Assembly: GCA_004299485.1 (NCBI GenBank) | Contig: SCQP01000020.1 | Location: forward strand, 87,721-151,720 | Direction: 5' to 3' | DNA: 64,000 nucleotides | Origin: Acidobacteriota bacterium | GTDB lineage: Bacteria > Acidobacteriota > Terriglobia > Terriglobales > SCQP01 | In this document: piece by piece, positions 31,501 through 40,896 of the stretch | How positions within the stretch are numbered: the first letter of the stretch is position 1 | Layout: each line of letters begins with the position of its first letter | Notes under the pieces: model-generated | What the model was told of the DNA's origin: nothing | The model's input: the letters and a program-made list of their open reading frames with translations, nothing else | Databases searched by the model: none | Made by a program: the position numbers and the translations under genes

Positions 31501-33424
31501 CCGCGCCAAAAAACTCGACGACGGCGTCACGTTGCGCGGTGCGCGGAAACGGAGGCAGGCTGGCGAGGAAGGTGCGGCCGTAGGGCTTGCTGGTGATGCG
31601 GCGATCGAGGACGGTGAGCACGCCGCGGTCGCGCGTCGAGCGGATGAGCCGCCCTAAACCCTGCTTCAGCGTCAGCACTGCCTCCGGAATCTGAAATTCC
31701 GTGAATGGGTTGCGGCCCTCGTTCCGCAACAGGGCAATGCGAGCGGCGATAACGGGGTCGCTGGGCGAGGCGAAGGGCAGCCGGTCGATGATCACCAGAC
31801 TCAACTGCTCGCCGGGCACATCCACACCCTGCCAAAAGCTGCTCGTCGCTACCAGCACCGCGCCGGGCGTCGCACGGAAGCGCTCCAGCAAGAGATTCCG
31901 CGGCGCCGTGCCCTGGACCAGCAGCGGATATTCCATCCGGCCTGCCAGCAGCTTGGCGAAGGCCTCCATCTGCCGCAGGCTGGTACACAGTACAAACGCC
32001 CGGCCGCGCGAGGCCTCGATCAACTTGATGATTTCCTCACCCGCGGCCGCCGTGAACTCGGGTGCGTTTGGTTCGGGCAGGTGTTCGGGCAGATAGAGCA
32101 GCGCCTGGCGCTCGTAGGCGAACGGTGATGCGACGATGCACTCGTGCGCGTGCTCCAGACCGAGCCGCTGCCGCATGTAGTCGAAGTTCTCCTCAACCGT
32201 CAGCGTGGCTGAGGTGAGAATCACCGTGTCGGTCGCCTCAAACAAAAGCTCGCGGATGCGGTCGGCCACCTGAATCGGCGAAGCCTGCACGAACACGCCC
32301 CGGCCGCGCCGCTCGACCCAGTACACCACGCCTTCTTCTTCAGACTCCATCAGGTAGGCGAGCTTGCTGCGTGCCTCGGCCAGCCGCCGCAGGCTGACGT
32401 GAATCTCTTCTGGCTTGTCGTCGATTGCCTCCAGGCCGCTGGCGATGTAGTCAACGCCGTTCATGAAGCCGTCGTAGAGTTCCTCGTGATCGATCAGGAA
32501 CTTCTCGCGCTCCGTCAGCGGCGTGCGGCCTTCTCCTTTGGCAAGCGCAAGAAAAAACTTCTGAGCCGCGATCCGCCAGTGCTCGATGCGTTGCTGCAGT
32601 TCGGGCGACGTGTGGCCGCTGCTGCGCAATGTGATGGCGACGTCGCGCGCCAGCTCTTCGATCTGATGGCTGCTGACCGCGATACCAAAGTACTGCGAAG
32701 CGGCGCTTTCCAGTTCGTGGGCCTCGTCGAAGACAACGGCTTCATAGGGCGGCAGAACGCCGGGCAGGTCCTGGCCCTTGAGCACGAGGTCGGCAAAGAA
32801 TAAATGGTGATTCACGACCACCAGGTCGGCCTCGGATGCGCGCTGTCGCAGGCGCGTCAGAAAACAGTTTTCATATAGCGGACACTTCGAGCCGGTGCAG
32901 CTTTCCTTGCGGGCGCTCAGCCGGTTCCAGAGCGGTGAACTTTCCGGCAGGAAATCCAGCTCCGCCTGATCGCCGGTCGGGCTGGTCTCGGCCCATTGCC
33001 GGATGCGCCGGTACTGTTCCAGCTCCTCCAGCGCGAGCAGCGCGGGCTGGACTTCGAGTTCACGAATCTTATGCAGGCAGGCATAATTCTGCCGCCCCTT
33101 GACGGTCACGACGTTGAGCTCGCGCCCCAGAGCTGCCGCCAGCAGCGGCACATCCTTCTGAACGAGCTGCTCCTGCAGATTTTTGGTGCCCGTCGAAAGC
33201 AACACTCTGCGCCCGCTGAGTAGCACCGGCAACAGATAGGCGAGCGTTTTACCGGTTCCGGTTCCGGCCTCGACCAGCAGATGATGCCGCTCGCGCAGCG
33301 CCAGCGCGACCTCCTGCGCCATATCGAGCTGGCCCGGCCGCTGTTCATATGCCGGGTGAGCCCTCTGAAGCAAGCCCCCGCGCCCGAAAAATTCGTAGAG
33401 CGGCGACTGTGCGGTTGAGGTCAT
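31481..33424 (-). CDS. DinG/XPD-like ATP-dependent DNA helicase with Fe-S cluster
   Basis: A 647-residue superfamily 2 helicase. Walker A is EAGTGTGKTLAYLLP, motif II is VVFDEAHELES (DEAH box), motif III lies in TVILTSATLT, and motif VI is LKQGLGRLIRSTRDRGVL. Four cysteines between motifs Ia and II fit the Fe-S cluster: NYAC, KESC, GSKC and YENC. Such enzymes unwind 5'-to-3' and resolve R-loops, D-loops or G-quadruplexes during repair. No exonuclease domain is fused, unlike in some Firmicute DinG. ATG at 33424 is 23 bp from the divergent ACP-like gene. Tail overlaps ADOP 1 by 20 bp. Confidence 0.93.
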   Translation of the reverse strand: MTSTAQSPLYEFFGRGGLLQRAHPAYEQRPGQLDMAQEVALALRERHHLLVEAGTGTGKTLAYLLPVLLSGRRVLLSTGTKNLQEQLVQKDVPLLAAALGRELNVVTVKGRQNYACLHKIRELEVQPALLALEELEQYRRIRQWAETSPTGDQAELDFLPESSPLWNRLSARKESCTGSKCPLYENCFLTRLRQRASEADLVVVNHHLFFADLVLKGQDLPGVLPPYEAVVFDEAHELESAASQYFGIAVSSHQIEELARDVAITLRSSGHTSPELQQRIEHWRIAAQKFFLALAKGEGRTPLTEREKFLIDHEELYDGFMNGVDYIASGLEAIDDKPEEIHVSLRRLAEARSKLAYLMESEEEGVVYWVERRGRGVFVQASPIQVADRIRELLFEATDTVILTSATLTVEENFDYMRQRLGLEHAHECIVASPFAYERQALLYLPEHLPEPNAPEFTAAAGEEIIKLIEASRGRAFVLCTSLRQMEAFAKLLAGRMEYPLLVQGTAPRNLLLERFRATPGAVLVATSSFWQGVDVPGEQLSLVIIDRLPFASPSDPVIAARIALLRNEGRNPFTEFQIPEAVLTLKQGLGRLIRSTRDRGVLTVLDRRITSKPYGRTFLASLPPFPRTAQRDAVVEFFGAVSSAAH

Positions 33425-33447
33425 AAGCCAGTGTAAAATGAACGTTT

Positions 33448-33939
33448 ATGGCCAAGCCACCGTCATCGAAAGCCTCCAAGCACAACGGCAAGCCTGCCAA
33501 AACCGTACGGGCCGGCGAAAACGGCGCCAAAACACCCAAGAGTGCCAAGAACGGGAAGGATGGCGGTGCAAAACCAGCCCCAAAGTCCACGCCGGCGGTC
33601 AAAAACCAACCCGCTCCCCCCGCCAAGGTGGCCAAAGCTTCCAAGCCGGGAGAAAAGAGACCGCGCCAGCAGACCGAGCTCGAGGGCAAGCTGATACACA
33701 TGATCGCCGAAGAGATGGCGATTGAAGAGGCGGAACTTACTCCCGACGCTTCTTTCCGTGAGGATCTCAATCTCGATGAAATCGATATCGCCGAGTTGCT
33801 CATGCAGGCGGAAGCGCAATTTGGCGTGCATCCTTTTAATGAGTCCGACTGGGAAGCATGTGGGACCATCGGCGAGTTTCTCGTCCTGGTGAGCAAGCGC
33901 GTGGAAGCCAAGCGCAGCCGCAAGGGCGGGAGAGCCTGA
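33448..33939 (+). CDS. ACP-fold protein lacking the phosphopantetheine serine
   Basis: The 163-residue product has a basic Lys/Pro/Ala-rich N-terminal extension (residues 1-75) and a C-terminal acyl-carrier-protein fold: LIHMIAEEMAIEEAELTPDA, then FREDLNLDEIDIAELLMQAE and the third helix. In true ACPs the motif is D-S-L; here it is D-E-I with Glu111 at the serine position, so no 4'-phosphopantetheine can be attached. It is therefore not a conventional acyl carrier. The extension looks disordered and could bind nucleic acid, membranes or another protein. It is followed directly, with no gap, by the membrane protein at 33940, and both run with the NHL-repeat gene. Confidence 0.85.
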   Translation: MAKPPSSKASKHNGKPAKTVRAGENGAKTPKSAKNGKDGGAKPAPKSTPAVKNQPAPPAKVAKASKPGEKRPRQQTELEGKLIHMIAEEMAIEEAELTPDASFREDLNLDEIDIAELLMQAEAQFGVHPFNESDWEACGTIGEFLVLVSKRVEAKRSRKGGRA

Positions 33940-34527
33940 TTGGCGCGCAAGAAGCGGGCTGGCCGCGTCGGTAACGGGCTGATCATTGTTATTGCCCTTG
34001 TGATCGTGGCCGCAGTCTTGTTTTTTGCTCTCCACGACGGTTCGTGGAACCACTTCCGCACTGACCTGTTCGGCTCGCATCGCAGTACGGCCATCGTCCA
34101 CCGTCCCTGTGGCGCGCCGCTGCCGAAACTGCTGGGAGGCGCGGTCGCGGCCTCGCGCGCAGCCAAGTTCGCTACGGTAGAACAGATCGAGCAGCTTACG
34201 CCTGGCGCCTCGGTCCCGGTCTACCGCGTGCAGGCCCGATTGCTCGGTGTGAACGAAGACGGCAATGAGATCCGGCTGGAGCTGGGGTCGCTGGTCAATC
34301 CCCGGGTTAGGCTCGATGCCTATGTTCCCGCCAGCGGCTGTGGCGCGACGCAGGAAGACACGGCTCTGTACGAGGAGCTGCGCGAAGTCATCGGCCTACG
34401 CTTCGGCCCGTTGCACACTGCGCTCGCGGCTCCCTCACAGCCCACCCGGGTCATCGCCATCGGCGCGGTGGTAGCTGGACCTCATGGCCCTGAACTCCGG
34501 CCGCTGCTCGATCTCCACGTCCAATGA
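33940..34527 (+). CDS. Hypothetical membrane-anchored protein
   Basis: Not recognised. The TTG at 33940 follows the ACP-like stop immediately. The 195 residues comprise a basic start (ARKKRAGRVG), one membrane helix (about 12-30, GLIIVIALVIVAAVLFFAL) and a soluble domain with VPVYRVQARLLGVNEDGNEI and RLELGSLVNPRVRLDAYVP, which looks like a small beta domain, perhaps a periplasmic OB-like fold. Two cysteines (HRPCGAP and SGCGATQ) might form a disulfide. Overlaps the next gene by 4 nt (ATGA). Function unknown; probably acts at the envelope with its neighbours. Confidence 0.7.
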   Translation: MARKKRAGRVGNGLIIVIALVIVAAVLFFALHDGSWNHFRTDLFGSHRSTAIVHRPCGAPLPKLLGGAVAASRAAKFATVEQIEQLTPGASVPVYRVQARLLGVNEDGNEIRLELGSLVNPRVRLDAYVPASGCGATQEDTALYEELREVIGLRFGPLHTALAAPSQPTRVIAIGAVVAGPHGPELRPLLDLHVQ

Positions 34528-35387
34528 CGCTACTGCTGCTCGCTTTGTTCGCGGCGTTCTCCGCACCATGTCATCTCTGTCTCGTCCAACCGGACAACAT
34601 GGCGTTTGATGCCGCCGGCAACGTCTACCTGCTCGATACGAACCAGGCGTCCCAATCGCGCATCCTGAAACTTTCCCCCGATGGAACCGTCCTCGCCGAC
34701 TGGCGCGGCTTCAAATCAGCCGTCGGGATTGCGCTGGATCCGGAAGGGGACGTCTATGTCACCGATGGCGGGAGGGCACAAATCCTGGAGCTCTCTCGGC
34801 ACGGGAAGTTGCTCCGGGCGTTCGGCCATCTTGCCGGAGGGTTCCAGGGGCCAGCTCACCTTGCTGTCGATCGCCACGGCGACGTCTATCTTTCGGTTGC
34901 AGAACGCAACCTGATCGAAAAGTTCTCCCCTGATGGCACGCTGATTGCCTCCTGGCATCGCCACAAGGGATCGGGTCGCGATCAGTGGAATCAGCCGCAG
35001 ACCATTTCTGTCACGCCCGACGGCAGCCTTACCCTCGATGACTGGGGAAACGACCGGGTCGAGACCCTGTCGCTTGCGGGCAAGACCTTGCTTATTTTTC
35101 GCGCCATAGGCAGGCCTGCAAGTAAACTGGGCAACTCGTCTGGAACCTGTGTCGGTCCCAATGGCGTTGTCTATGCCGCCGATTATGATCACGGCCTGGT
35201 GCAGGAGTTCGACGCGCACAGCCGGCGGCTGCGCACGATCGGCAACATCGGCGGCGGGAAACTGTTCCAGACCCTTCCCGGCCCGTACAGCCTCGCCGTG
35301 GACGGCCACAACGACCTCTACTCTGCTGACGGCCACACGGTCGTCAAATATTCGCCTGCGGGCCGCCTGCTGGCGCGCTGGAACTGA
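34524..35387 (+). CDS. Exported NHL-repeat beta-propeller protein
   Basis: The 287-residue product has a short signal peptide (MTLLLLALFAAFSAPCHLC) and five to six NHL-type blades: MAFDAAGNVYLLDTN, IALDPEGDVYVTDGG, LAVDRHGDVYLSVAE, ISVTPDGSLTLDDWGNDRVE, CVGPNGVVYAADYDHGLVQE and LAVDGHNDLYSADGH. Such propellers bind proteins or ligands, and some are lactonases, but no metal-site residues are obvious. ATG overlaps the preceding stop. With the ACP-like and anchored proteins it forms a compact three-gene unit of unknown purpose. Confidence 0.82.
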   Translation: MTLLLLALFAAFSAPCHLCLVQPDNMAFDAAGNVYLLDTNQASQSRILKLSPDGTVLADWRGFKSAVGIALDPEGDVYVTDGGRAQILELSRHGKLLRAFGHLAGGFQGPAHLAVDRHGDVYLSVAERNLIEKFSPDGTLIASWHRHKGSGRDQWNQPQTISVTPDGSLTLDDWGNDRVETLSLAGKTLLIFRAIGRPASKLGNSSGTCVGPNGVVYAADYDHGLVQEFDAHSRRLRTIGNIGGGKLFQTLPGPYSLAVDGHNDLYSADGHTVVKYSPAGRLLARWN

Positions 35388-35459
35388 ACTCACGAACAGG
35401 AAAAGTTTTCGGTAACCGCCGCACTTTTGCCGGGTTCCTGCGTATTAGAGAACAGGACC

Positions 35460-37904
35460 ATGGGGAAAGACCTTCGCTTCGCCGTCCGCATGCTACGCCG
35501 CTCGCCCGGCTTCACGATTCTGGCGGTCGTCGTGCTGGCGCTGGGCATTGGCGCCAACACCGCTATCTTCAGCATGATCAATGCGATCCTGCTGCAGCCG
35601 CTGCCCTATGCGCATCCGCAGCAGCTCGTCCAGATGTACGAAACCGAGCGCGCGCCGGGAAGCTACCCGTTATCCGGTCCCGATTTCCCCGATTGGCAGC
35701 GCCAGAGCAAGCTGTTCGCGGCGATGACGCTGTACAACTATCCGCACAACGTCAATCTCACCGGCAACGGCGCGCCGCAGCAGGTGGCTATGGTTCCAGC
35801 GGAGGCGAATTTCTTCCAGGTGCTTGGCGTGCAGGCCGCTCTCGGCCGCATGTTCCAGCCGGGAGATAGCGATAGCGTCGCGGTCCTCAGCTACGCCTTC
35901 TGGAAATCGCAGTTCGGCGGCGCGCGCAGCGTCCTCAACCGTGCGATCACGCTCGACGGTAAAAGCTACACCATCATCGGCGTGACTGCCGCGAAATTTC
36001 GGCTGTCGGGCTACTTCAACAGAGCCCAGCTTTGGAGGCCCCTGCCGCTCACTGCGCCGTATCTTGGCCAGCGCGGCAACCACAGCTTCAGTGCTATCGG
36101 CCGCATGAAGCCCGGCGTCACGCTGGCGCAGGCGCAAGCCGAAATCTCGGCCATTGCGGCGCGCCTGGCGCAGCAATATCCAGACTCAAACGCCACTACG
36201 GGCGCCAAACTCGATCTTCTGCGCGACCGCATGGTGCGTGCGCCGCAGCGCGCGTCACTGCTGACGCTGCTCGGCGTCGTCGCCCTGGTGCTGCTGATTG
36301 CCTGCGCCAACCTGGCGAATATGCTGTTGGCTCGTGCTCTCGGACGGCAAAAGGAAATCTCGATCCGGTTGGCGCTGGGCGCGCGCCGGAGTCACATCCT
36401 GCGCCAGTTGCTCACCGAATCCGTATTGCTTTCGCTGCTCGGCGCCGCCTTCGGCGCCATGCTTGCCTGGCTCGGGATCCGTGCGGTGGTTGGCTTGAGC
36501 GCGTTCACGCTGCCCCAAGTCAACCCCATCGCGGTGAACGGCACAGTGCTGGCGTTCACGGTCGTGCTGGCCATGGTTTGCGGCATTCTGTTTGGCCTGG
36601 CGCCGGCGCTGCAGCTCTCGCATCCCCGCCTCAGCGACGAGCTCAGCGGCGCGGGCACGCTGGCCGGCGCAGGACGCCGCCGCCGCTGGCTCAGCGATGG
36701 GCTGATCATCGCCGAAGTGGCGCTCTCGATGCTGCTGGTCGTCGCCGCTGGAGTGTTCATGCAAAGTTTTTCCCGCTTGCGCAACAGCGCCCTCGGCGTC
36801 AACCCCAACCACCTGCTGATCGCTCAGCTCAGCCTGCCGGATGCGCGCTATAAAAGCCCCGCCGTCATTCAATTCCATCGCACCCTGCTCGCCCGCCTGC
36901 GTGCCCTGCCCGGCATCACGCAAGCGGCGACCTCGGGGTCCATTCCCCTCAACGGCGAAAGCAACGGCTACATCACTCTTCCGGGTGAGAGCACACAAAG
37001 CAAGACCCTGGTCGAGTGGGTCCGCGCCACGCCGAGCTATTTCGCCACCATGCAAATCCCGCTCCTGCGTGGCAGCACCTACACGTCCGCCGATGTGCAA
37101 GCCTGGGATCACTTCATCACAGCCGCCTTTGGCCGCGGTGGGGCGCTGCAGTTGACCGCCGCTCAGATGGCCAGTTACCACCTTCAGGTCGTCGTCAATC
37201 AGGCTATGGCCGATCATTTCTGGCCCGGCCGGAATCCGCTCGGCAAGCGATTCCAGGGGTGGGGAACCTGGCTGACGATCAAAGGCGTGGTGGGCACGGT
37301 TGCGGTCAATCAACTGGGAGAGGCTCCCTGGCCGGTGACCTACTTCCCCTTGGGAAACATGGATACCGGCTTCTACGTTGAACTCCGCTCCTCACTTCCT
37401 GCGGCCGCGGTGACTGCCGATTTGCGGCGCACGGTTGCCGGCATCGACGCCAGCTTGCCGCTCTACGGTATTCAGACTATGGATCAGGTGGCCGGCGCCT
37501 CAGTCGCCGGTGAGGCTTTTCAAGAATGGCTCATGACCGGCTTTGCTGCGCTTGCTTTGCTGCTTGCCGTCGCCGGCATTTACGGGGTGATGTCGTATCT
37601 GGTGACGGCGCGCACGCGGGAGATCGGCGTGCGCGTCGCGCTCGGTGCTTCGCGCAGCTCGGTTCTGGGCATGGTCATCGGCCGCGGCCTGCGCCTCGGT
37701 ATTATCGGCATAGTTTGCGGCCTCATCGCCGCGCTCGCGGCGGGCAAGCTCATTGCCAGTCAGCTCTATCAGACAAAACCGGCTAACCCCGTCGCGTTCA
37801 TCCTGGCCGCTGGCGTGCTGCTCGCGGCCTGCGTCCTCGCCTGCTACGTTCCCGCACTGCGTGCTGCCCGCATCGCTCCCGCCGAAGCTTTGCGCCAGAA
37901 CTAG
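35460..37904 (+). CDS. ADOP-family permease 2 (FtsX/MacB-like, duplicated)
   Basis: An 814-residue protein with the same architecture as ADOP 1. The start [20 protein letters not shown] is the family signature; [20 protein letters not shown] follows, then a periplasmic domain, the first FtsX helices ([39 protein letters not shown]), the second periplasmic domain and terminal helices with [21 protein letters not shown] longer frame from TTG 35427 exists; ATG 35460 with AACAGGACC before it is chosen because it begins exactly at the conserved N-terminus. No ATPase neighbour. ADOP 1 and 2 differ too much to be a recent duplication. Confidence 0.93.
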   Translation: MGKDLRFAVRMLRRSPGFTILAVVVLALGIGANTAIFSMINAILLQPLPYAHPQQLVQMYETERAPGSYPLSGPDFPDWQRQSKLFAAMTLYNYPHNVNLTGNGAPQQVAMVPAEANFFQVLGVQAALGRMFQPGDSDSVAVLSYAFWKSQFGGARSVLNRAITLDGKSYTIIGVTAAKFRLSGYFNRAQLWRPLPLTAPYLGQRGNHSFSAIGRMKPGVTLAQAQAEISAIAARLAQQYPDSNATTGAKLDLLRDRMVRAPQRASLLTLLGVVALVLLIACANLANMLLARALGRQKEISIRLALGARRSHILRQLLTESVLLSLLGAAFGAMLAWLGIRAVVGLSAFTLPQVNPIAVNGTVLAFTVVLAMVCGILFGLAPALQLSHPRLSDELSGAGTLAGAGRRRRWLSDGLIIAEVALSMLLVVAAGVFMQSFSRLRNSALGVNPNHLLIAQLSLPDARYKSPAVIQFHRTLLARLRALPGITQAATSGSIPLNGESNGYITLPGESTQSKTLVEWVRATPSYFATMQIPLLRGSTYTSADVQAWDHFITAAFGRGGALQLTAAQMASYHLQVVVNQAMADHFWPGRNPLGKRFQGWGTWLTIKGVVGTVAVNQLGEAPWPVTYFPLGNMDTGFYVELRSSLPAAAVTADLRRTVAGIDASLPLYGIQTMDQVAGASVAGEAFQEWLMTGFAALALLLAVAGIYGVMSYLVTARTREIGVRVALGASRSSVLGMVIGRGLRLGIIGIVCGLIAALAAGKLIASQLYQTKPANPVAFILAAGVLLAACVLACYVPALRAARIAPAEALRQN

Positions 37905-37924
37905 CCTGGCCTCCAGAACAGCGG

Positions 37925-38743
37925 CTACGCCTCAAAGCCCAACGGCTCACCTTTTTTGATCGGGGAAATCGGGTGCCGCCAGTCCAGCAACACCAGCAAC
38001 ACCAGCCCGAAGATCGGCCACCAGAGGGCGTACAGACCCTGCGCAGCTTCCACATTGGCGCCACTGATCGCGCCGATCAAAAACAAACTCCAAAGTCCGA
38101 AATTGAGGAGTAGATGCTGCATGAGTTTGTTGCCCTGGGCCTGCTCCAGCCATCCACGCCGGTCGTTGCCGCCGCCGCCGCGCCGAGCCTGGAACCGGTC
38201 GGCAACCCAGAAACCATAGCCTGCGAGCGCTTCGCCAAACTTCGACAGACTTCCGGTGATGTAAGTGGAGTAGACGCGCTGCTCGCCAATGCGGGTGACG
38301 GTTACCGTCTGCATACCCATGGCGATGGCCGGTAATCCCAGCCAGGCGGTCGAGGCGGCCTGTTGCGGGTTGGCATACGCGATGATCACCAGCAGCGTGA
38401 TCTCGACGAGCATCACCAGCGACATGCGGGAGTGGTAGCCCCACCGCCGCGCCAGCTCGGTCAGTGTGGCGCCGCCAATCAGTCCGATGACGAAGGCAAG
38501 CAGGGGCCAGCCATGCTGCGCAGCTTGTCCCCAATCCTTTACGGCAAAGTAACGCCCCAGCGCGGCCGTGTTGCCGCTCATATGAGACGTGGCGACCCCA
38601 ATCAGCGCCAGGAAGCCCACCGTATCCACGTAACCGGCGATCCAGGCCAGCGCCAGCACTACCAGCGAACGTCCCCACAGATGTAAAGGACGGTGCGGTT
38701 CCAGAAAATCCGTTTTGGCCTCAGCCGCCGGCATCCAACTCAT
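37925..38743 (-). CDS. DUF1275-family integral membrane protein
   Basis: A 272-residue protein with six or seven membrane helices. Family features are AGYVDTVGFLALIGVATSHM, then SGNTAALGRYFA near the start, MGMQTVTVTRIGEQRVYSTY in the middle, followed by ITGSLSKFGEAL. DUF1275 (YoaK-like) proteins are uncharacterised and sometimes annotated as permeases. An inserted Gly/Arg-rich loop (ARRGGGGNDRRGW) stands before the last helices. It is divergent from csbD across 17 bp and convergent with ADOP 2. Confidence 0.88.
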   Translation of the reverse strand: MSWMPAAEAKTDFLEPHRPLHLWGRSLVVLALAWIAGYVDTVGFLALIGVATSHMSGNTAALGRYFAVKDWGQAAQHGWPLLAFVIGLIGGATLTELARRWGYHSRMSLVMLVEITLLVIIAYANPQQAASTAWLGLPAIAMGMQTVTVTRIGEQRVYSTYITGSLSKFGEALAGYGFWVADRFQARRGGGGNDRRGWLEQAQGNKLMQHLLLNFGLWSLFLIGAISGANVEAAQGLYALWWPIFGLVLLVLLDWRHPISPIKKGEPLGFEA

Positions 38744-38760
38744 TCTGGCAGGAGGGAAAC

Positions 38761-38967
38761 ATGACGAGTGGAAAAAAAGAGGAATGGGAAGGTGCAGCCA
38801 AGGATGCCGAGGGCGGCATCGAGCGTGGCGCGGGTGAACTCACCGACGACAAGGGCAAGCAGATCGAAGGCGCTGCCAAGCAAGCTCAGGGGAAAGCGCT
38901 GAAGACCTGGGGCAAAGCCAAGGAGAAGGTCCAGAAGATCAATAAAAAAATCAAGAAGGCGGCGTAA
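38761..38967 (+). CDS. CsbD-family stress protein
   Basis: A 68-residue, highly charged protein of the CsbD type: KEEWEGAAKDAEGGIERGAG, then ELTDDKGKQIEGAAKQAQGK and a lysine-rich tail. CsbD proteins are general-stress-induced and of unknown biochemical role. AGGAGG stands 7 nt before the ATG at 38761, one of the best ribosome sites in the window, which suggests high expression. Divergent from the DUF1275 gene. Confidence 0.92.
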   Translation: MTSGKKEEWEGAAKDAEGGIERGAGELTDDKGKQIEGAAKQAQGKALKTWGKAKEKVQKINKKIKKAA

Positions 38968-38987
38968 GTGGCCCGCTCAGGGATCCT

Positions 38988-39737
38988 CTAAACTGCCGCC
39001 GTCAGCGCAAATGCAGCTCCCTGAGGATCCTGCAGAATGCTGATGCGACCGACGCCCTCAAGGGAGCTGGGGCGGAGTTGCGTGTGTGCTCCGTTGCCTT
39101 CAGCATCCTCCACGCTGGCGTCGCAATCGACAACCTGAAACCAGGCCAGCCAGTGCGGTGGCGCCTGCGGATCACGTTCGCTGGCCGCGGGAATGCCACC
39201 GATGCCGTGACCGCCGTTGTTGATCTGGCGGTAGCCGCGCTCGTTGGCACTCTCGATTTGCCAGCCGAACAATTCGCCGTAAAACTCGCTGGCACGTTTC
39301 CGATCGGGCGTAATCAACTCAGCCCAATCGAAGGCATTGTCGTCTTGTGCGCTGAAACCGGCAAAGCGCAGCGCCTGCCAAACGGCGAAGACCGCTCCAG
39401 CCGGGTCTTGAAGCACCGCCAGCCGGCCGAGGTCCTGCGCATCGAATGCGCTACGGACCACTTTTCCGCCCAGCCTCGCCGCGCGCTGCGCGGCGGCATC
39501 GGCATTCGGCGTGGCCACGTACACCAGCCAGTGCGGCGGAACGCCCTGCTTGCGCAGCTCCTCGGGGAGCTGGAAACATCCGGCCACCGTATCGCCGCCG
39601 CGTGCGAAGAGCGTGTACATATGTTTGGCGTCGGACGGCTGCTGTACCTCCCAGCCGAAAAGTTTTTTATAGAACTTTTGCGCTTCCGCCGGATTGGGCG
39701 TGGCCAACTCGACCCAACAAAACGAGCCTGCTTCCAT
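38988..39737 (-). CDS. Two-domain VOC (glyoxalase-like) protein
   Basis: The 249-residue product contains two vicinal-oxygen-chelate domains in tandem. Each begins with a typical strand-helix: WVELATPNPAEAQKFYKKLF (about 8-27) and WAELITPDRKRASEFYGELF (about 137-156), both followed by GW. Each ends with an LQDPAGA or LQDPQGAAFAL strand. Two-domain VOC proteins of this type include hydrolases and antibiotic-protection proteins, but the metal ligands are not conserved well enough to assign a reaction. ATG at 39737. It precedes no clear partner; the amidotransferase gene lies 21 bp upstream on the same strand and may be cotranscribed. Confidence 0.85.
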   Translation of the reverse strand: MEAGSFCWVELATPNPAEAQKFYKKLFGWEVQQPSDAKHMYTLFARGGDTVAGCFQLPEELRKQGVPPHWLVYVATPNADAAAQRAARLGGKVVRSAFDAQDLGRLAVLQDPAGAVFAVWQALRFAGFSAQDDNAFDWAELITPDRKRASEFYGELFGWQIESANERGYRQINNGGHGIGGIPAASERDPQAPPHWLAWFQVVDCDASVEDAEGNGAHTQLRPSSLEGVGRISILQDPQGAAFALTAAV

Positions 39738-39758
39738 GTTTCGAGTTTAGCGGTGGCT

Positions 39759-40418
39759 TCAGCCGCCGGCCACGGCCAAATGAATGAAATTGTCGAATAC
39801 CCGCTCGCCCACTGCGCGCACGCGCTGCTCGTATTCGCGCGTAATCGTTAGGCCGCGGTTGCGCCAGTCGTCCGCTTGTTCACGGCTCAGCTCCAAGTGG
39901 AATTGAAGTCCGTACACCGTTCGCGCTAGGCGGAACGCTTGCTGCTCATACAGGCGGCTGCAGGCGAGGAGTGTGGCTTCCTGGGGGAGCGGAAACGTGT
40001 CCTGATGCCAATGCACCACCGGCAACTCGCCCTTTCCGCCGCCTAGCACCGGATCTTGACGACCTGACCCGGTCAGCACCACCGAGCCTTCGCCGGCTTC
40101 CATCTGCGGGCCTTTAATGACAGGCGCACCGAGTGCGGCGGCCAGTAGTTGCGCGCCCAGGCAAACCCCGAGCACCGCCCGTCCGCCCGCTACACAGGAA
40201 GCAATCAGCTTCTGCTCGGCTGCCAAGAACGGATAGTCTGCTGCCTCATACACCCCCATCGGCCCGCCCATGACGACGAGACCGTCGAGGTTACTCGCCT
40301 TGGGAACGGCGGCGCCACGGTCCAATCTTACGATCTCGAACCGAATCGCGTGCGCGGCCAGGGCCTCGGCAATGATCCCCGGTCCCTCCCATTCAGCATG
40401 CTGCAGCACGTACCACAT
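39759..40418 (-). CDS. Class I glutamine amidotransferase-like protein
   Basis: The 219-residue product has a class I GATase fold: VVMGGPMGVYE, the nucleophile elbow GVCLGAQLLAAALGA (Cys), and YGLQFHLELS (His and Glu), so the triad is complete. It resembles GuaA-type stand-alone amidotransferases often annotated as GMP synthase-like; the natural substrate (glutamine or gamma-glutamyl compounds) is unknown. ATG 40418 is preferred over GTG 40433 because GAGG lies just upstream and because it directly follows the stop (40423) of the ADOP remnant, so the gene probably once belonged to, or uses, that transcription unit. Confidence 0.85.
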   Translation of the reverse strand: MWYVLQHAEWEGPGIIAEALAAHAIRFEIVRLDRGAAVPKASNLDGLVVMGGPMGVYEAADYPFLAAEQKLIASCVAGGRAVLGVCLGAQLLAAALGAPVIKGPQMEAGEGSVVLTGSGRQDPVLGGGKGELPVVHWHQDTFPLPQEATLLACSRLYEQQAFRLARTVYGLQFHLELSREQADDWRNRGLTITREYEQRVRAVGERVFDNFIHLAVAGG

Positions 40419-40422
40419 GCCC

Positions 40423-40756
40423 TCATTCTGCACGCAAGGCTGAAGCGGCGTCCACCCGGGTCGCCCGCAGCGCGGGCCCGAGGCAAGCGATGGCAGCGAT
40501 GACGAGCATGGCTATGGCCGCTCCGGCGAGCGTTGTAGGATCGTTCGGTTTCACCCCCGACAGCAGGCTCGCCGCGGTCTTGCCCAGCGGAATCGAAACC
40601 AGTAGCCCCAGCGCCACTCCGATCACGGCCAACGCCATGCCGCGGCCGACAACTTGCCGCAGCAGTGTGCCGCGCGGCGATACCATAGCCATGCGCCCCC
40701 CCCGCGCGCAATGCACGCAAGATTAAGAGGTCCAACGATCCCGGCAAAAGCTCCAT
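40423..40756 (-). pseudogene. Deletion scar joining a PadR regulator start to an ADOP permease end
   Basis: From ATG 40756 the frame begins MELLPGSLDLLILRAL followed by AHGYGIA, the classic PadR N-terminus. After about 30 codons the homology stops, and in another frame RGTLLRQVVGRGMALAVIGV, then ALRATRVDAASALRAE and a stop at 40423 give the last 90 residues of an ADOP permease. PadR-ADOP gene pairs are common in acidobacteria, so an internal deletion of roughly 2.5 kb (inferred from normal gene lengths) must have fused the two ends. A G8 run at 40695-40702 lies close to the junction. Confidence 0.8.
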
Positions 40757-40896
40757 CGCTCCGCCGGCTTTTCTGCACGAAGCTCATTGCGCCCATCACC
40801 GCAGTGGTCAGTTCGCAAATCTGTGAGTCGTTCAGTTGTCCTCCACAAAGCCAACTCCTCGCTCCATCTTCTCGCCGGTCATGGGATCATAGTTCC

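Noticed and set aside
36032..36853. 273-codon plus-strand frame inside ADOP 2
   Set aside because: Out-of-frame shadow; ADOP 2 reads without breaks across the region.
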